Shown here: piece by piece, positions 38,601 through 48,460 of the stretch
Position numbering within the stretch: position 1 is the first letter of the stretch
How the letters are laid out: each line of letters begins with the position of its first letter
Assembly: GCA_963931925.1 (NCBI GenBank)
Contig: OZ007583.1
Span: 13,677,133 to 13,741,132 of the forward strand
DNA from: Onchidella celtica
Taxonomy: Eukaryota > Mollusca > Gastropoda > Systellommatophora > Onchidiidae
Length of the DNA stretch: 64,000 nt
Direction: 5' to 3'
Notes under the pieces: model-generated
What the model was told of the DNA's origin: nothing
Databases searched by the model: none
The model's input: only the letters and a program-made list of their open reading frames with translations
Position numbers and translations under genes: made by a program

Positions 38601-40170
38601 ACGTAGACCGGTCCTTCCTCTTCTCCTGGGCCCTCGTGGTCACCGCTCCTACCATCACCTCAGTATCAGGGTCGTACGGATCCTTCGCTCCGTCCACGTT
38701 CCCGACTACTAGGTCGCAGATGGTCTCCGGGAGACACAGCGCCGTCACTTTGCCCGTCAGGTAAGGCGTCTTCACGTCGATAACGGCTTCCTCCGCCGCT
38801 AGCAAGGAGTTATCGATCCTCGCGATAAGTTTCTTCCCACCGGTGAGCTGTCCGTCGTCCACCAGTGCTCGCCGCACCACTACACCTTCACAGCCGGTAT
38901 CTCTTAGGACATCTACCGCTCGATTTCCAATCAAGCCCTTCATCACTGGTAACTTCAGTTTCTCCACGGTCCTTCCGTCACTGCATCCTCCGCAAGTAAC
39001 AGGCACCGCTAACTGTAGCTTCCCGTCCTTCATTACCGCTTGAACGTTGATGCTGGTGTCAGCCGTCGTCGCATCCTGTCTCGACGACTCGTCCGCCGCT
39101 ATCACTACGGCCGCCGCCGCCTTGTTCGGCTTGCCTCGTCCCATATCCTTCTGGGCTGGACACATCCTCCGAACGTGGCCTGGCTTTCCACAAAGGTAAC
39201 ATCTGAACTCACCTTTGTCTTTTGTCCTTGCACGACACTCCGTCGCCTTATGTCCCGGCCTCTGGCACCTATGGCAGACCTGTGGGCTTCTGTCTCCGTT
39301 GGGCCTCTGTCGCACTGGCCGGCTCTGCAGTCTGGCGCTCCCGCTGAGCGTCCGGTTCCTCGCTACCAGGTACGCCTCCGCTGAATCTGCGATGTCCTGT
39401 AGCGTCTTTGGTTTCCTCTCCCTCACATGGGTTGCAAGGTCTGGTGGGCAGGCATCCATGAATTGCTCTCTGACGAATAGATCTCTCACTCCTTCGTAGG
39501 TCTCCTCCGTCTTCGACAGCTTTATCCACCTCTCTAGATAGGTCTTGATCCTGGTCAAAAACATTCCAACATCTTCTCCATCTTCAGGCTTACCTTGTCT
39601 GAACATGAGTCTGTATCCGTCCTCTGACAGGTTGTACCTCTTCTGCAACGCTTCCTTGATTTTGTCGTAGTCCTTGGCTTCGTCGATCGGTAGTCTGCAG
39701 AAGCACTCCAAAGCTCTACCGGTCAGCAGGGCAGACAGTGATGTCGTCCAGGTGGATCTGGGCCATTCAGCTGTCTCGGCAAACCTCTCAAACCGCAGCA
39801 ACCAGCTATCCAGATCGTCCTTCTTGTCCTGAAATGCAGGTAGCTTGGGTCTCTTAGAACTGGCGTGGTCGTCGGTCTTCTGCGCTGAGTCGTTGCCTCC
39901 ACGTTGCTGGCGCATCCTCTCTATCTCCAACTCGTGGTTCATCTTTTCCCTTTCCAGCTGTCGTTCAGCCTCCTTCTCTTGTCGTTCAGCCTCCTTCTCT
40001 TGTCGTTCAGCCTCCTTCTCATGAGCCTGTCGTTCAGCCTCCTTCTCCTGTCGTTGAGCCTCCAGCTGTCTTTCTCTTTCTAGGCCTTCACGGAGGTAGT
40101 CCCGTCTCTCCTGCCCAGTGAGCTCCATAGCGTCCGCTTCCTGGCTAAGCCTTCCAATAACCTCCGACAT
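35635..40170 (-). CDS. Gag-pol polyprotein of the Gmr1-like element
   Basis: A 1511-residue single frame. Residues 25-95 form a charged Glu/Arg/Gln coiled coil with repeated KEAERQ units. About 105-275 is a retrotransposon-type gag capsid region. Two CCHC zinc knuckles lie at 299-312 and 324-337. A DTG aspartic-protease motif is at 424-426. The integrase HHCC zinc-binding region spans about 608-648 and the DDE core follows, with Asp678, Asp738 (SDQGTQF) and Glu774 (VERFNG). A GPY motif is at 915-917. Reverse transcriptase occupies about 1095-1280 with YVDD at 1245-1248, and RNase H about 1390-1500 with ATDAS and TDH motifs. Gag and pol share one frame, so no frameshift signal is needed. Products would be a virus-like particle shell and the enzymes that copy and integrate the element. 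The first Met, about 88 bp after the primer site, is the natural start. Confidence 0.95.
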   Translation of the reverse strand: MSEVIGRLSQEADAMELTGQERRDYLREGLERERQLEAQRQEKEAERQAHEKEAERQEKEAERQEKEAERQLEREKMNHELEIERMRQQRGGNDSAQKTDDHASSKRPKLPAFQDKKDDLDSWLLRFERFAETAEWPRSTWTTSLSALLTGRALECFCRLPIDEAKDYDKIKEALQKRYNLSEDGYRLMFRQGKPEDGEDVGMFLTRIKTYLERWIKLSKTEETYEGVRDLFVREQFMDACPPDLATHVRERKPKTLQDIADSAEAYLVARNRTLSGSARLQSRPVRQRPNGDRSPQVCHRCQRPGHKATECRARTKDKGEFRCYLCGKPGHVRRMCPAQKDMGRGKPNKAAAAVVIAADESSRQDATTADTSINVQAVMKDGKLQLAVPVTCGGCSDGRTVEKLKLPVMKGLIGNRAVDVLRDTGCEGVVVRRALVDDGQLTGGKKLIARIDNSLLAAEEAVIDVKTPYLTGKVTALCLPETICDLVVGNVDGAKDPYDPDTEVMVGAVTTRAQEKRKDRSTSLKVPRAERHAGVDREELIRLQEEDEVIRKLEQKKIPTNRGNKSVHFEKHGGVLYRIYKDLRQATVIRQVVLPEKLREYVLSVAHDSIVGGHLGVKKTKDRVMSNFYWPGIEGDVARYCRSCDICQRTVNKGATPKVHLQSMPVVDVPFRRVAVDLVGPIDPPSEGGHRYILVYIDYATRYPEATPLKKIDAETVAEALVNIYSRLGVPEEILSDQGTQFMSDVMKETNRLLGIRQSTTTVYHPMCNGLVERFNGTLKKTLRRLCAEQPKRWHRYINPLLFAYREVPQESTKFAPFELLYGRTVRGPMHILRQLWTKDVEEPETKTSYQYVMELRERLEDTWKLATEELSKAQGRQKTYYDRKARERKFRPGDEVLVLLPTNTNKLLVQWKGPYKVVSVVGVNDYRVKMGAKEKTLHANLLKRYIPRTSKAAAVAMEPRPIVTEMCGMDNSRRDTTPEHVNAIKDGGGDSAETVLAEDDLIDKSQPVESASMTVIEDCDLEGDNGGTTEDLADLGSWDQNEGYRDVQYGTQLTSEQRQELCDVVKNYQHVFTNLPGCCQLGEHRIDLTTEVPVRQRPYPVPYAMRDSLKEELTTMERLGIIRRSSSAYASPVVVVKKKDGSNRVCIDYRRLNQITVFDPHPTAAPSEVFQSLSRGKLFSRIDLSKGYWQVKVREQDIPKTAFVTMGEHYEFIRMPFGMMNSGAALNRIVKPLIRGMNNVTAYVDDLLIHTETFDEHVKTLKDLLQRMDQAGLTARPSKCLIGTSEVDFVGHLVGEGMIGLLEENVCKVRDAPRPTTKKEVKAFLGLVGYYHEFIPNFSAIASPLSDLLRKGQPNIVQWDETQEKAYTSLKNVIISKPVLCLPDFSKEFVLATDASDRGLGASLMQEHEGKLYPVAYASRKLLPRETKYSVSERECLAIVWAVKKFTLYLYGKEFVLQTDHRSLEFLNSAKFDSPKLLRWSLFLQFYRFRIHYVKGRENVCADFLSRVF

Positions 40171-40257
40171 GTTGTAGATAGCTTGTCGATGATATTCTAC
40201 TGTAAACTATGTAAATAAATCTAGCAATTTAGATCTGGTCCGTTCGAATATGGTCGG

Positions 40258-40275
40258 ATCCCGGACGAGCCCCCA
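40258..40275 (-). promoter_or_regulatory. Primer-binding site, tRNA-Pro
   Basis: The minus strand reads TGGGGGCTCGTCCGGGAT three bases inside the 5' LTR. This equals the 18-nt complement of the 3' end of tRNA-Pro, the same primer class used by murine leukemia virus. It would prime minus-strand DNA synthesis. Confidence 0.93.
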
Positions 40276-40278
40276 ATA

Positions 40279-40897
40279 TGTAACAGCTGAGGTTGTTCTA
40301 GCACGTTATAGTAGGGGGGAGTTAGTTGATCTAACTACAACCCTTTAGAAAACGAAACTATTACAGCTGTAAAATAAATAAACACGAGATCCGACGATAG
40401 ATTAAATAATACTAAAGTTTAATAACTGTATAGTGAACAATAAATTACTAGGAAGACACCAGCGAAACTAAATATCTACGCCACACAAAAGGAAACTCAC
40501 TAATTCACCCCCCAACCACTCACACAGGTCTATATATATAAACATTCCTACAGAAAGTTCCCGAAATAAACGTTACCTTTGCCCTCGCACAAACTAACCA
40601 ATCACGCATCAATACGCCATCACGTTACATCACTCAAGGCCAAATCTGGCGTAAACATCCTTATCCACAGTGTTATCGAATGTTCGGGAACATACTAATA
40701 TTTACTGAACGAGTCAAACACCTGACAACAAGCGAGCGAGGAAAAAAACTACTCACTAGAAAAAAAGGTCAGGCCACGGAGCACAGCACACCCCGGCGGC
40801 CGCCAACAATAAAACGGGAAAAGTAGTGGACACATGCTCAGCCACCAGCACAACAACAAAACCGGGGGAGGGCAAGGGGTAGCCCGCAGATGCTACA
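40279..40897 (-). repeat. 5' LTR of the Gmr1-like element
   Basis: 619 bp, TG...CA ends, with a TATA-like stretch at about 40531-40543 on the minus strand. It is expected to drive transcription of the gag-pol frame toward lower coordinates. Confidence 0.95.
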
Positions 40898-40902
40898 CCA
40901 GT
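40898..40902. repeat. Target-site duplication, right
   Basis: CCAGT, pairing with 34243-34247. Confidence 0.9.
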
Positions 40903-41394
40903 CTAATCCCAAAGGTTCATTTTTTTTTTAAAGTCTAAGAATCAAAGACAGAATGTCCATTTTACTGGCTTTCATGTTGAGTTTTATCCTGAATCTGAAT
41001 TTGGACAATGCACTGTCGACATGATTACGGCCACACTAAAAAAAAAAAGACAGAGAGGTGAAAATGCCAAGGGACTGTCGAAAACGAAGAACTCAAACAG
41101 AATAGTGGGACAGAACTGGACCCTACCACAAACGCCCACCCGTCACCCTCTGATGTTAATGAGAAATTTTCATTGGTCATGTTACCGGAAATATAACCCC
41201 ATTTCTGATCCAATGCCTAAACAGAATATTCATTAAAGCCATTCAGCACTGGTTTTGTAGGACCAACAACTTACCATAACTGCCGTCTTCGCAAACCAAT
41301 AGGAAAAACTACAGCAATAGAAACGTAGTTTGACTGAAGTAAGAAAATAAGGGGAACTTGGCAGGTAAGAAATCCAATTTTGAGTCTGAGTATC

Positions 41395-41790
41395 TTACTA
41401 TAATTGAGCTAGAGGGTGAACCTGTAAGCATCTAAAACTTCGCGGCTACGCCATTAAAAATGATGAAACTTAGTGTACTGCATCAATTTTTGACGAAGAG
41501 TTACGTGGACACATTCGTTTTGATCAAAAATCAGTCTTTATTATTATTTATACCAAGAGTTTTGAGCCGCAAAAACTGCGACGCAGTTTCATCGCATAGA
41601 GCCGAAAAATGTGACCAGAAATTAATCCTTGACCTCTCTTTTCACATTGATGGTCCAAAATCAACGTTATCATATCTGTGCATTTCTACATGAAATTGTG
41701 GTGTCACCAGTAAGTCCCATTCATCATTGCATCGAATCCAAATGCCCATTTGATGTAGCCTAGACCTAGATATACGTTGAGCTTGGTACA
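41395..41790 (+). repeat. Diverged repeat right of the retrotransposon
   Basis: The counterpart of 32920-33310. Allowing for the 6.65-kb insertion, the two copies would have been about 1.8 kb apart in the same orientation before the element arrived. No preserved reading frame. Confidence 0.55.
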
Positions 41791-42029
41791 TGGACACTTT
41801 GCAAGATTTATCTTGCGCAGGTCGGCTAGTGAGTTTAATGGCGCATTGGCACAATAACGTCATTTTGCACCTCCCATGTTTTGTTTTTGTTTGTTTGTTA
41901 TCTTACTCCGGGTCGATTTTCAGTCATTCAGACCTGTGCAAACAAAATAAGAAATGGAATACTTGGGTAGTAATTTTAACATATAAATGCTATACACTAT
42001 TATTATTATTATTAAAGCAATACAGTGCG

Positions 42030-42170
42030 TTTATTAGGAAACAGAGAGACAGCCACAGCCAGAGCATAGAGAGAGAGAGACACACACACACACACAGAGA
42101 TGGACAGACAGGCAGAGACAGCATAGAGCGAGAGACACACACATAAACAGGAGAGAGACAAAAGAGTAAG

Positions 42171-42218
<48 letters not shown>

Positions 42219-42440
42219 ACGCACAGAGACTGAGAGAAAACAAGGTGTAGATAATAACATGGCAATAGAAGGGAACCAAGAAGAGGGTAAAGACGACAAG
42301 GAAGAAGATAATGTGAGAAAGAGAAAATTACACAGAGACACGGGAAAAAGAAGAAGTACATAGAGAAACAAAAAGGAAAAGACCCCCTCCCCCCCCCCCT
42401 CCCCCTTCCCCCCCCCCTTTTTTTTTTTTCGTCTTTGCCA
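42030..42440 (+). repeat. Purine and CA-rich simple-sequence block
   Basis: Interspersed (GA)n and (CA)n, including an uninterrupted (CA)n at about 42184-42215, and a C/T homopolymer boundary at about 42380-42430. Minus-strand frames of 80-180 codons (Cys/Val/Leu/Ser-rich) are translations of these repeats. Confidence 0.9.
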
Positions 42441-42762
42441 AACTGCAAATAAGAAAATGTCAATTCCGACACTCTTACTGGGGTGTGGGCAGTAAGGAGT
42501 GTTTTAGTGTGATGCATAATAATTAGGTGAGCCACCAGTCTGGGCCTACATCACCTTTGGTCTGTCTTACCCTAAAAGTTACACTAAATCACAACAGCGG
42601 AAAAAATACCTTCATTTGACTGCAACACGACCTCTCTAGCCTTTTCCTTTCTTCAGCAGTGTTTCCATAAAATATGTGAGTGTGCATGAGAAAACCCACA
42701 ATAATGTCGACAGAGATGATTTTGAGAAAAACGGCTTTGAAGCGAAAATATGAGTCCCTCAC

Positions 42763-43022
42763 AAACTTCCAACTTAGCTGTTGTTTAGGGGACCGTGGCA
42801 TGTTACAGGGTAAACTGTAGACGAGCAGTGAACAGTACTCACTATGATCTCTATAAAGGCTTTGTAATTAGACTACGGTCTCCTAACAAGATCCAAAAAC
42901 TTCCGACTTGGCTGTTGTTTAGGGGACCGTGGCATGTTACAGGGTAAACTATAGAAGAGCAGTGAACACTACTTAGTATGATCTCTATAACGGCTTAGTT
43001 ATTAGACTACGGTCTCCTAACA
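42763..43022 (+). repeat. Tandem duplication, 134-bp period
   Basis: Copies at 42763-42896 and 42897-43022 share ttgtttaggggaccgtggc, atgttacagggtaaact, gagcagtgaaca and gactacggtctcctaaca, with about 90% identity by eye. No coding signal. Confidence 0.9.
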
Positions 43023-43579
43023 GCAATCACTCCAATATTAATGGGTCAATTAGCTATTGCCACTTTTAGGATTAAATGCCGTTTTCTCAAAATCTTGTTT
43101 TAGGGGGGGTCACTGACTTCAATTTATCAGAAATGTCTTGTCTTTTATTATATGTACAGAACTCAAAATATCATGTTTGCGACTTATTGTAGGTTTTCTC
43201 ATGCACACTCACATATATGCACGGAAACGGAAACAGCGACAGAATCGTCAAAAACCCTTCAAGCAGTGAAATATGATTTTAAAATAATTATTTTATGTGT
43301 ACAGAAACGATTTCGTCGTACACGTGGAAACACTCTTTCTTTTGATAATATTTGATGGATGTTTACAGTTTCGGTATTGTTTTATTTCCTGTACACATGA
43401 AAACACAACCTCAGTCATCACAAAGACATACTAAGCGGGATGTCAGCTGCGTGATGTCCTTTGCAGCCCAGATTACCCTGTTTAGTACGTACATGGTGAC
43501 GATCATGTCAGTTGCCACTAATGGTGCACTGAATAATTTATTGGGCTGGGACGTCAATCTGTCTCCTTTTGATATGTTA

Positions 43580-43845
43580 TTATATGATTCTTTCTCTTTC
43601 TCTCTCTCCCTCCCTCCCCCTCTTTCTCTATCTCTGTGTCTCTCTCGCTGTGCATGATTAGCTCTCTCTCTGTCTGTCCTTCTGCTTGATTATCTCTCTC
43701 TCTCTCTTTCTCTCTCTCTCTGTCTGTTAGCCTTTCTCTTTCTCCCTCTTCCTTAGTCTGCCTGTCTGTCTGTCTCTCTGCCTATCTGTCTGATAATCTG
43801 TCTCTCCTCCCCTGTCTGTCTGTGACACTGACTGTCTGTTTGGCT
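43580..43845 (+). repeat. CT/CTGT-rich low-complexity tract
   Basis: Interspersed (TC)n and (TGTC)n leading into the long TATC microsatellite. Ser/Leu/Cys-rich frames here are composition artefacts. Confidence 0.85.
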
Positions 43846-43871
43846 ATCTATCTATCTATCTATCTGTCTGC

Positions 43872-43953
<82 letters not shown>

Positions 43954-43959
43954 GTCTGC

Positions 43960-44045
<86 letters not shown>

Positions 44046-44046
44046 C

Positions 44047-44077
<31 letters not shown>

Positions 44078-44090
44078 GTCTGTCTATATA
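43846..44090 (+). repeat. Long (TATC)n microsatellite
   Basis: About 245 bp of TATC units, interrupted by two or three TGTC/TGCC variants near 43865-43872, 43950-43960 and 44045. Further CTGT/CTGC-rich sequence follows to about 44240. Long arrays of this kind vary in length between individuals. Confidence 0.97.
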
Positions 44091-44240
44091 AAATCTATCT
44101 GTCAATTAATTTATCTGTCGTCTTACCCATCTATATCGGTCTATCTGTCTATCAATCCATCTGCCTGCCTGCCTGCATGCCTGCCTGTGTGTCTGATTAT
44201 CTGTTTGTCTGTCTTTTTGTCTGTCTGTCTATGTTCCCAC

Positions 44241-45410
44241 GTGTATTTTTACTTTCTGTTTCCAAAGCTTCCTGTTTCTCACCCCCGCAATGGGTATAAC
44301 AATAGTAACCATATTATTTACTATGCCGTTTCTCTCACACTTTCCCTGTCATCTATCATTCTATTTGTACTTCCTTAACTATTCCCTCTGCTTCATCAAT
44401 ATCTCTTCTGATCTTGATCAAATTGGTTAAATTTTCCGATTCCGTTCCTGCGTATCGAATATTCAATTTGTGCTAATGGTGCCAGTAGTGAGTTTGTTTG
44501 TCAAAATACATTTTCTTTCCCCACACTCTCTCTTTTCTCTTCATTTAATCAGTGGCGTATCTAAGATAATTATGACAGATATGGCCTAAGGACCACTTGA
44601 TTGGGTGCGCCACTGAACAAGCTCTGTTTAAGTCAACAAGCCTTCCTTGTATCTTACTAATTTTTTTTTAAAAATGGCTGGAGTGTTTCATTTTTGGCCC
44701 AATTTGGCCTTTCTGTTTTTTTGCTAGCTCAATGCTGCAGCCCTAATGACAGTTTCAAAAAGTATTAATTTAATTAATTTTAAGTGTCGGCTAATCTAAC
44801 CCTATCGTATTTGTCTCGAACTAGTTTCAAGCAATGTTTTAAAACTGTTGTCATGTCTGTAAAATGCAGAGAACCTTTTTTTGGGGCTCCCTTTCGATAC
44901 GACCAGTGCATGGGAGACGGTGTTTCTCACGCATTTAGCTTGAAAATTAATTAGATGGGAAAAGGGGAGGGGGGTATAAAAAAGGGGATCTTTGGGAGAT
45001 AGAGAACAACGCCAACAAAATCGAAACTAAGAGATTAAAGGTGACTAGGAATGTTTGTCCTTTGCCCTTAGAGTCTCCAGTTAGTGAAAAAAGAATTTTC
45101 TTCAGATTTCTTCTCCTTCTTTTCTAGTTGATTCGTCTATAATGACGAGTTAAGGAATGTGACGTTAAAATTCCGTTTAATGCTACAATTTATTTATTAA
45201 AGGATTATCGAGCTTGTCTTGTATTTTCGGCTAATAATTAATTAGTAACGTTGTCTGAAAGATCAGTTAAGTGTCAGGTATTTAAACGAGCTCAATAAAA
45301 ATTTCAATTCTTGCTACATGAATTATTTGGGGTAGATACGCCCCTGCCCTTTACTAGTTCATCACCAGAGATGTTTGATGTATGCAGGAAAAACATCTGT
45401 AATTCTGTTT
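44241..45410. other. Intergenic DNA, possible short MITE
   Basis: No gene supported. At about 44550-44616 the word cagtggcgtatct on the left and gcgccactga on the right form 8-10 bp inverted ends. This is too short to classify and no target duplication was seen. Confidence 0.35.
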
Positions 45411-46085
45411 GTTAGGGGAATCCTCATCTAATGCAATCATGTTGTTTCTTCTGTCATCTTTCTCTGTCATTCTCTCTCACTGCTCCATGGCCACTTCCTT
45501 TCTCTGCTTTCACTCCATCTCCCGAACCTTTCCTCTGACTTCACTTCCTCTCCCTTTCCCTGGCCCTGGTTTTAATCATCTGTCCCTGATTTCCCCTACC
45601 TCACTCTTACTATTATTCCTCCCAATGTCTCTCTTTCGCTCTCTCTTCTGTTTGTCTCATGTTCTGTCTCTGTTTCCGCCTGTCTGTCTGTCTTTCTCTT
45701 CTTTCTGTCTGTTTTGTCTTTCCCTCTCTCTCTCTCTTCCGCTGTCTCTCTCTGCCGCTCACTCTTTTCTTCCTCTCCCATTTTTTCGCTCTTGTTTCTC
45801 TCTGATTCTCTGTCTCTCTCCCCCTTATCATTTGTCTGCCTGTCCATCTGTCTCTCTGTGCCTATCTGTCTGCCTTTTAGTCTCTCCTCCCCTTTTTTGT
45901 TTATCTCAGTCTGTCTGTCTCTCTGTCTGTGTCTGTCTGTCTGTCTGTCTGTCTCTTTCTATCTCACTCCACACCTCATATCTATGTATCTATTTTTCTG
46001 CATCCGCGTCCGCTGCAAATCTCTCTCTCTCTCACTCACTCATACGCCTCCCCCCCCACCCCCCCCCTTTGTGTCTGTCCACATT
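45410..46085 (+). repeat. Pyrimidine-rich low-complexity block
   Basis: CT, CTGT and CCT words dominate the plus strand for over 650 bp, which keeps several frames open (up to 263 codons of Ser/Leu/Phe/Pro). The translations contain no domain and are not regarded as genes. Confidence 0.85.
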
Positions 46086-46089
46086 TCTT

Positions 46090-48095
46090 CTCCCAGTCTC
46101 GTCCGATCCTTTTTTTCCAAGTCCAAATTTAGCCTTGGGAAGAGTAAAAACATCTCCATATATATGCATGTTAAGTACACTCTGGGAAACTGCTAATTAA
46201 CCAAATGCACACCCAGCATTCATTGCCGCCATATGACTTAACACTGACACAGATGACCGCCTCCGACAGTAGCCACAGTTTTCTTGAATTTGTTATTTGT
46301 TTGCATTTTTTGTTCCCATTATTGAAATACGATTCTGAAGGTATTCCGTTCTGTACCTGACTCTGATAAGAGATAACTGAATAGTTAAATAAGTATATAA
46401 TTCAAAGAAGAGAAACAAAAGCAACAACTAATTTAATAAGTGAAGAAAAGACATGTGCCGTATATGAAGTTTGTTTGCAAGTACATACTCTCAAATTTCT
46501 TATTTACGTTACCAGTATTGACATTCGGGTCGCCACGCAATGCTCCACTACCATTCTGAGTAAAAACAAAACTATGTGATACTACAATGTGATATTATCG
46601 GACATTCTTTTAATAGAAGTATCCGGCATCTGGAGACAATGGAACTACATGTATTTTGGAGTGAATCTGCCACATTATAACAGTGGACATTTTTAAAGAC
46701 TGCAGTGCAGATACCTTTCAAGTTAAAGAAACAGGTTAGGAATTCTGAGGAGAGAAACAGTGTGTAAAGTCACGCGAAACAAACCCATGAGGCGCAGTGC
46801 ATTATTTCTGTTAGCATGAGATTAAGCTTTTTTTTTTAGGCACTTTACAACGCTGTGTCCTCAGGGCTGATACTTCTTTTCAAATAACTTTGCCTTCACA
46901 GTTTCTGCTTTCAGTATTTTTCTAAAGACGAGCCTTAAATAACTGTATGATAACAACGAAAAGTCATTATTAGGTTAGAGAGACACAACGTAATCCCAAA
47001 GAAATGCCCGAAAAAAGAAGAAAAAGAAGAGGAAATTAGAGACATTTAGAAAAATAAAACAAAATAACAACAGATCTCCACATTTGCCGTCTCAGTGATC
47101 CATTTTCTGATTCTGAAAAATGGGGGGGGGGGGGGGAGGAGGAGGAGGGGAGAGAAGGGGGGAAACGGGAATAAAATGTCAATTTGGGAATTTGTGCATG
47201 TTGCTGCAGCGGTAGCCAGAGAAACTTGCAGAAGGAGTGATTTTTTTTTTTTTGGGCGGGGGGGGGGGGTGAGTGAGGGAAGTATGGATGGTGGTGAAAA
47301 GCTACTTCCTAGTGTCGTACTGGCACCGAAGCCAATTACAATCCCTCCGCCCCCTCAGTAATTGAAGAAAATGAAAAACGAAGATAACAACGTCGAATGA
47401 TTGAGGGCAGAGCACAGAAAATTGTCATTGCATGGACCATATGATGCAAAACTGCAAACATTGCAACTGAACTAGGCTCCACAAAAAAGGAGACCCCAAT
47501 AATAAGTTAAAAAATTAAAGTATTTGCTGACGTATAAGACCCGCTTATGTTATTATTACAATTATTATGTTTGCCCTGTGCAACTTTGTTTATATTTTGA
47601 TATACAACAGTATATGGGGGCTCCAAAATCGTTTAAGTGCTTAGGGCCTTTAAAGGTCTTAAGCCCCCCCCCCCTCCTCCCCCATTATCAGAACACAGTA
47701 GGAATCCTTTGCTTCCACTCCACCATACAAATAGACCAGCCTCCAGTTCAGCACATTAGAACAGTGCACTCAGACGCTGCATTAAAAAGACCTTACATTG
47801 AAAAGAAATCCGAATTTCTCCGACAAGCTTGCCAGGATGTCCGCTGAAAGTACATGTAATTGGAAATGCCAAAAAACTCGACAAATTACTCTCTATTACA
47901 AGAAACGTTCCTTGGCCTCGCCCAGCGTAATTTACGATTTTTTTAAAAAAGGTTTCGTGAGAATGTTTATGCGACACGTATCTAGCATGGATAGCTTTAG
48001 TGCAGTTCAACATTCTGGAACCAAATCAAATAAATTAGGGAGTGACATTTTCCCCTTTGTGGCCAAATTGGCCTCTTTGCATTTTTAGTTCTTTT

Positions 48096-48131
<36 letters not shown>

Positions 48132-48280
48132 TTTAAACGTTTCAGGGCAAGGGCTAGGAACAGGTTTAGCTGATAGGCAACATGTGTTATCTTAGCATGA
48201 CCACAGTAAGTTTTTCATTCCTCAGAAGGTGGCTCCAATGTTGACAAGATAAACCCCAAGTGTGAGCATATTGGCTACAT
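46090..48280. other. Intergenic DNA with simple repeats
   Basis: G-runs occur at about 47121-47162 and 47254-47268, and (TTG)n at about 48098-48130. A short hAT-MITE-like phrase (gtgcttagggcctttaaagg) lies near 47635-47665, but its ends were not resolved. No gene supported. Confidence 0.4.
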
Positions 48281-48289
48281 GGCTCAAAT

Positions 48290-48452
48290 TAGGGTCGACT
48301 TAACATCATTATGGGCCCCGCCCTGGGCAAAGCAGTAGAGAATTTTCTTCCCTGTTTCAAAAACCCATGTAAATGTGCTTGCATGGGGAGGCCTTAAACC
48401 CCTGGGGCCCCTGAACAAGTGCCAAACGTGCCTGTACGTTAAGATCGCTCTG
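48290..48452. mobile_element. hAT-like MITE, 163 bp
   Basis: The left end tAGGGTCGACTTAAC and the right end, reverse-complemented, CAGAGCGATCTTAACG are imperfect inverted repeats of the CAGGGNCGNCTTAA type. The flanks are GCTCAAAT (48282-48289) and ACTCAAAT (48453-48460), an 8-bp duplication with one mismatch, as expected for hAT. The interior has no coding capacity. Confidence 0.75.
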
Positions 48453-48460
48453 ACTCAAAT

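Larger units (their letters stand above)
34248..40897 (-). mobile_element. Complete-looking LTR retrotransposon, Gmr1-like (Ty3/gypsy-related)
   Basis: The element is 6650 bp on the minus strand, bounded by two 619-bp LTRs that begin TGTAAC and end GCTACA. It is flanked by the 5-bp duplication CCAGT (34243-34247 and 40898-40902). In the element's own direction: 5' LTR, tRNA-Pro primer site, short leader of about 88 bp, one long gag-pol frame, about 770 bp without a long frame, a short purine-rich stretch, 3' LTR. By my reading the two LTRs differ at two of 619 positions, so the insertion looks recent. Integrase precedes reverse transcriptase, unlike standard Ty3/gypsy elements and as in the Gmr1-like group first described from Atlantic cod. 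It looks whole. Confidence 0.95.

Noticed and set aside
39269-39529. Alternative frames overlapping gag-pol
   Set aside because: Shadow frames of the 1511-codon polyprotein with no motif of their own.
41990-42535. 181-codon minus frame rich in Cys, Val and Leu
   Set aside because: It lies in (CA)n/(GA)n repeats and is a composition artefact.
43352-43657. YSFGIVL phrase resembling a kinase subdomain
   Set aside because: An isolated seven-residue match with no other kinase motif nearby; chance.
43846-44090. CRISPR-like array
   Set aside because: The repeats are contiguous tetranucleotides with no spacers, and the genome is eukaryotic.
43822-44091. 89-codon frame of repeated Ile-Tyr-Leu-Ser
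   Set aside because: Direct translation of the (TATC)n microsatellite.
44550-44616. Very short MITE with cagtggcg / cgccactg ends
   Set aside because: Only 8-10 bp of inverted repeat and no target duplication; could be chance.
45409-46200. 263-codon open frame on the plus strand
   Set aside because: It is a translation of CT/CTGT-rich low-complexity DNA (Ser, Leu, Phe, Pro), open in more than one frame, with no domain.
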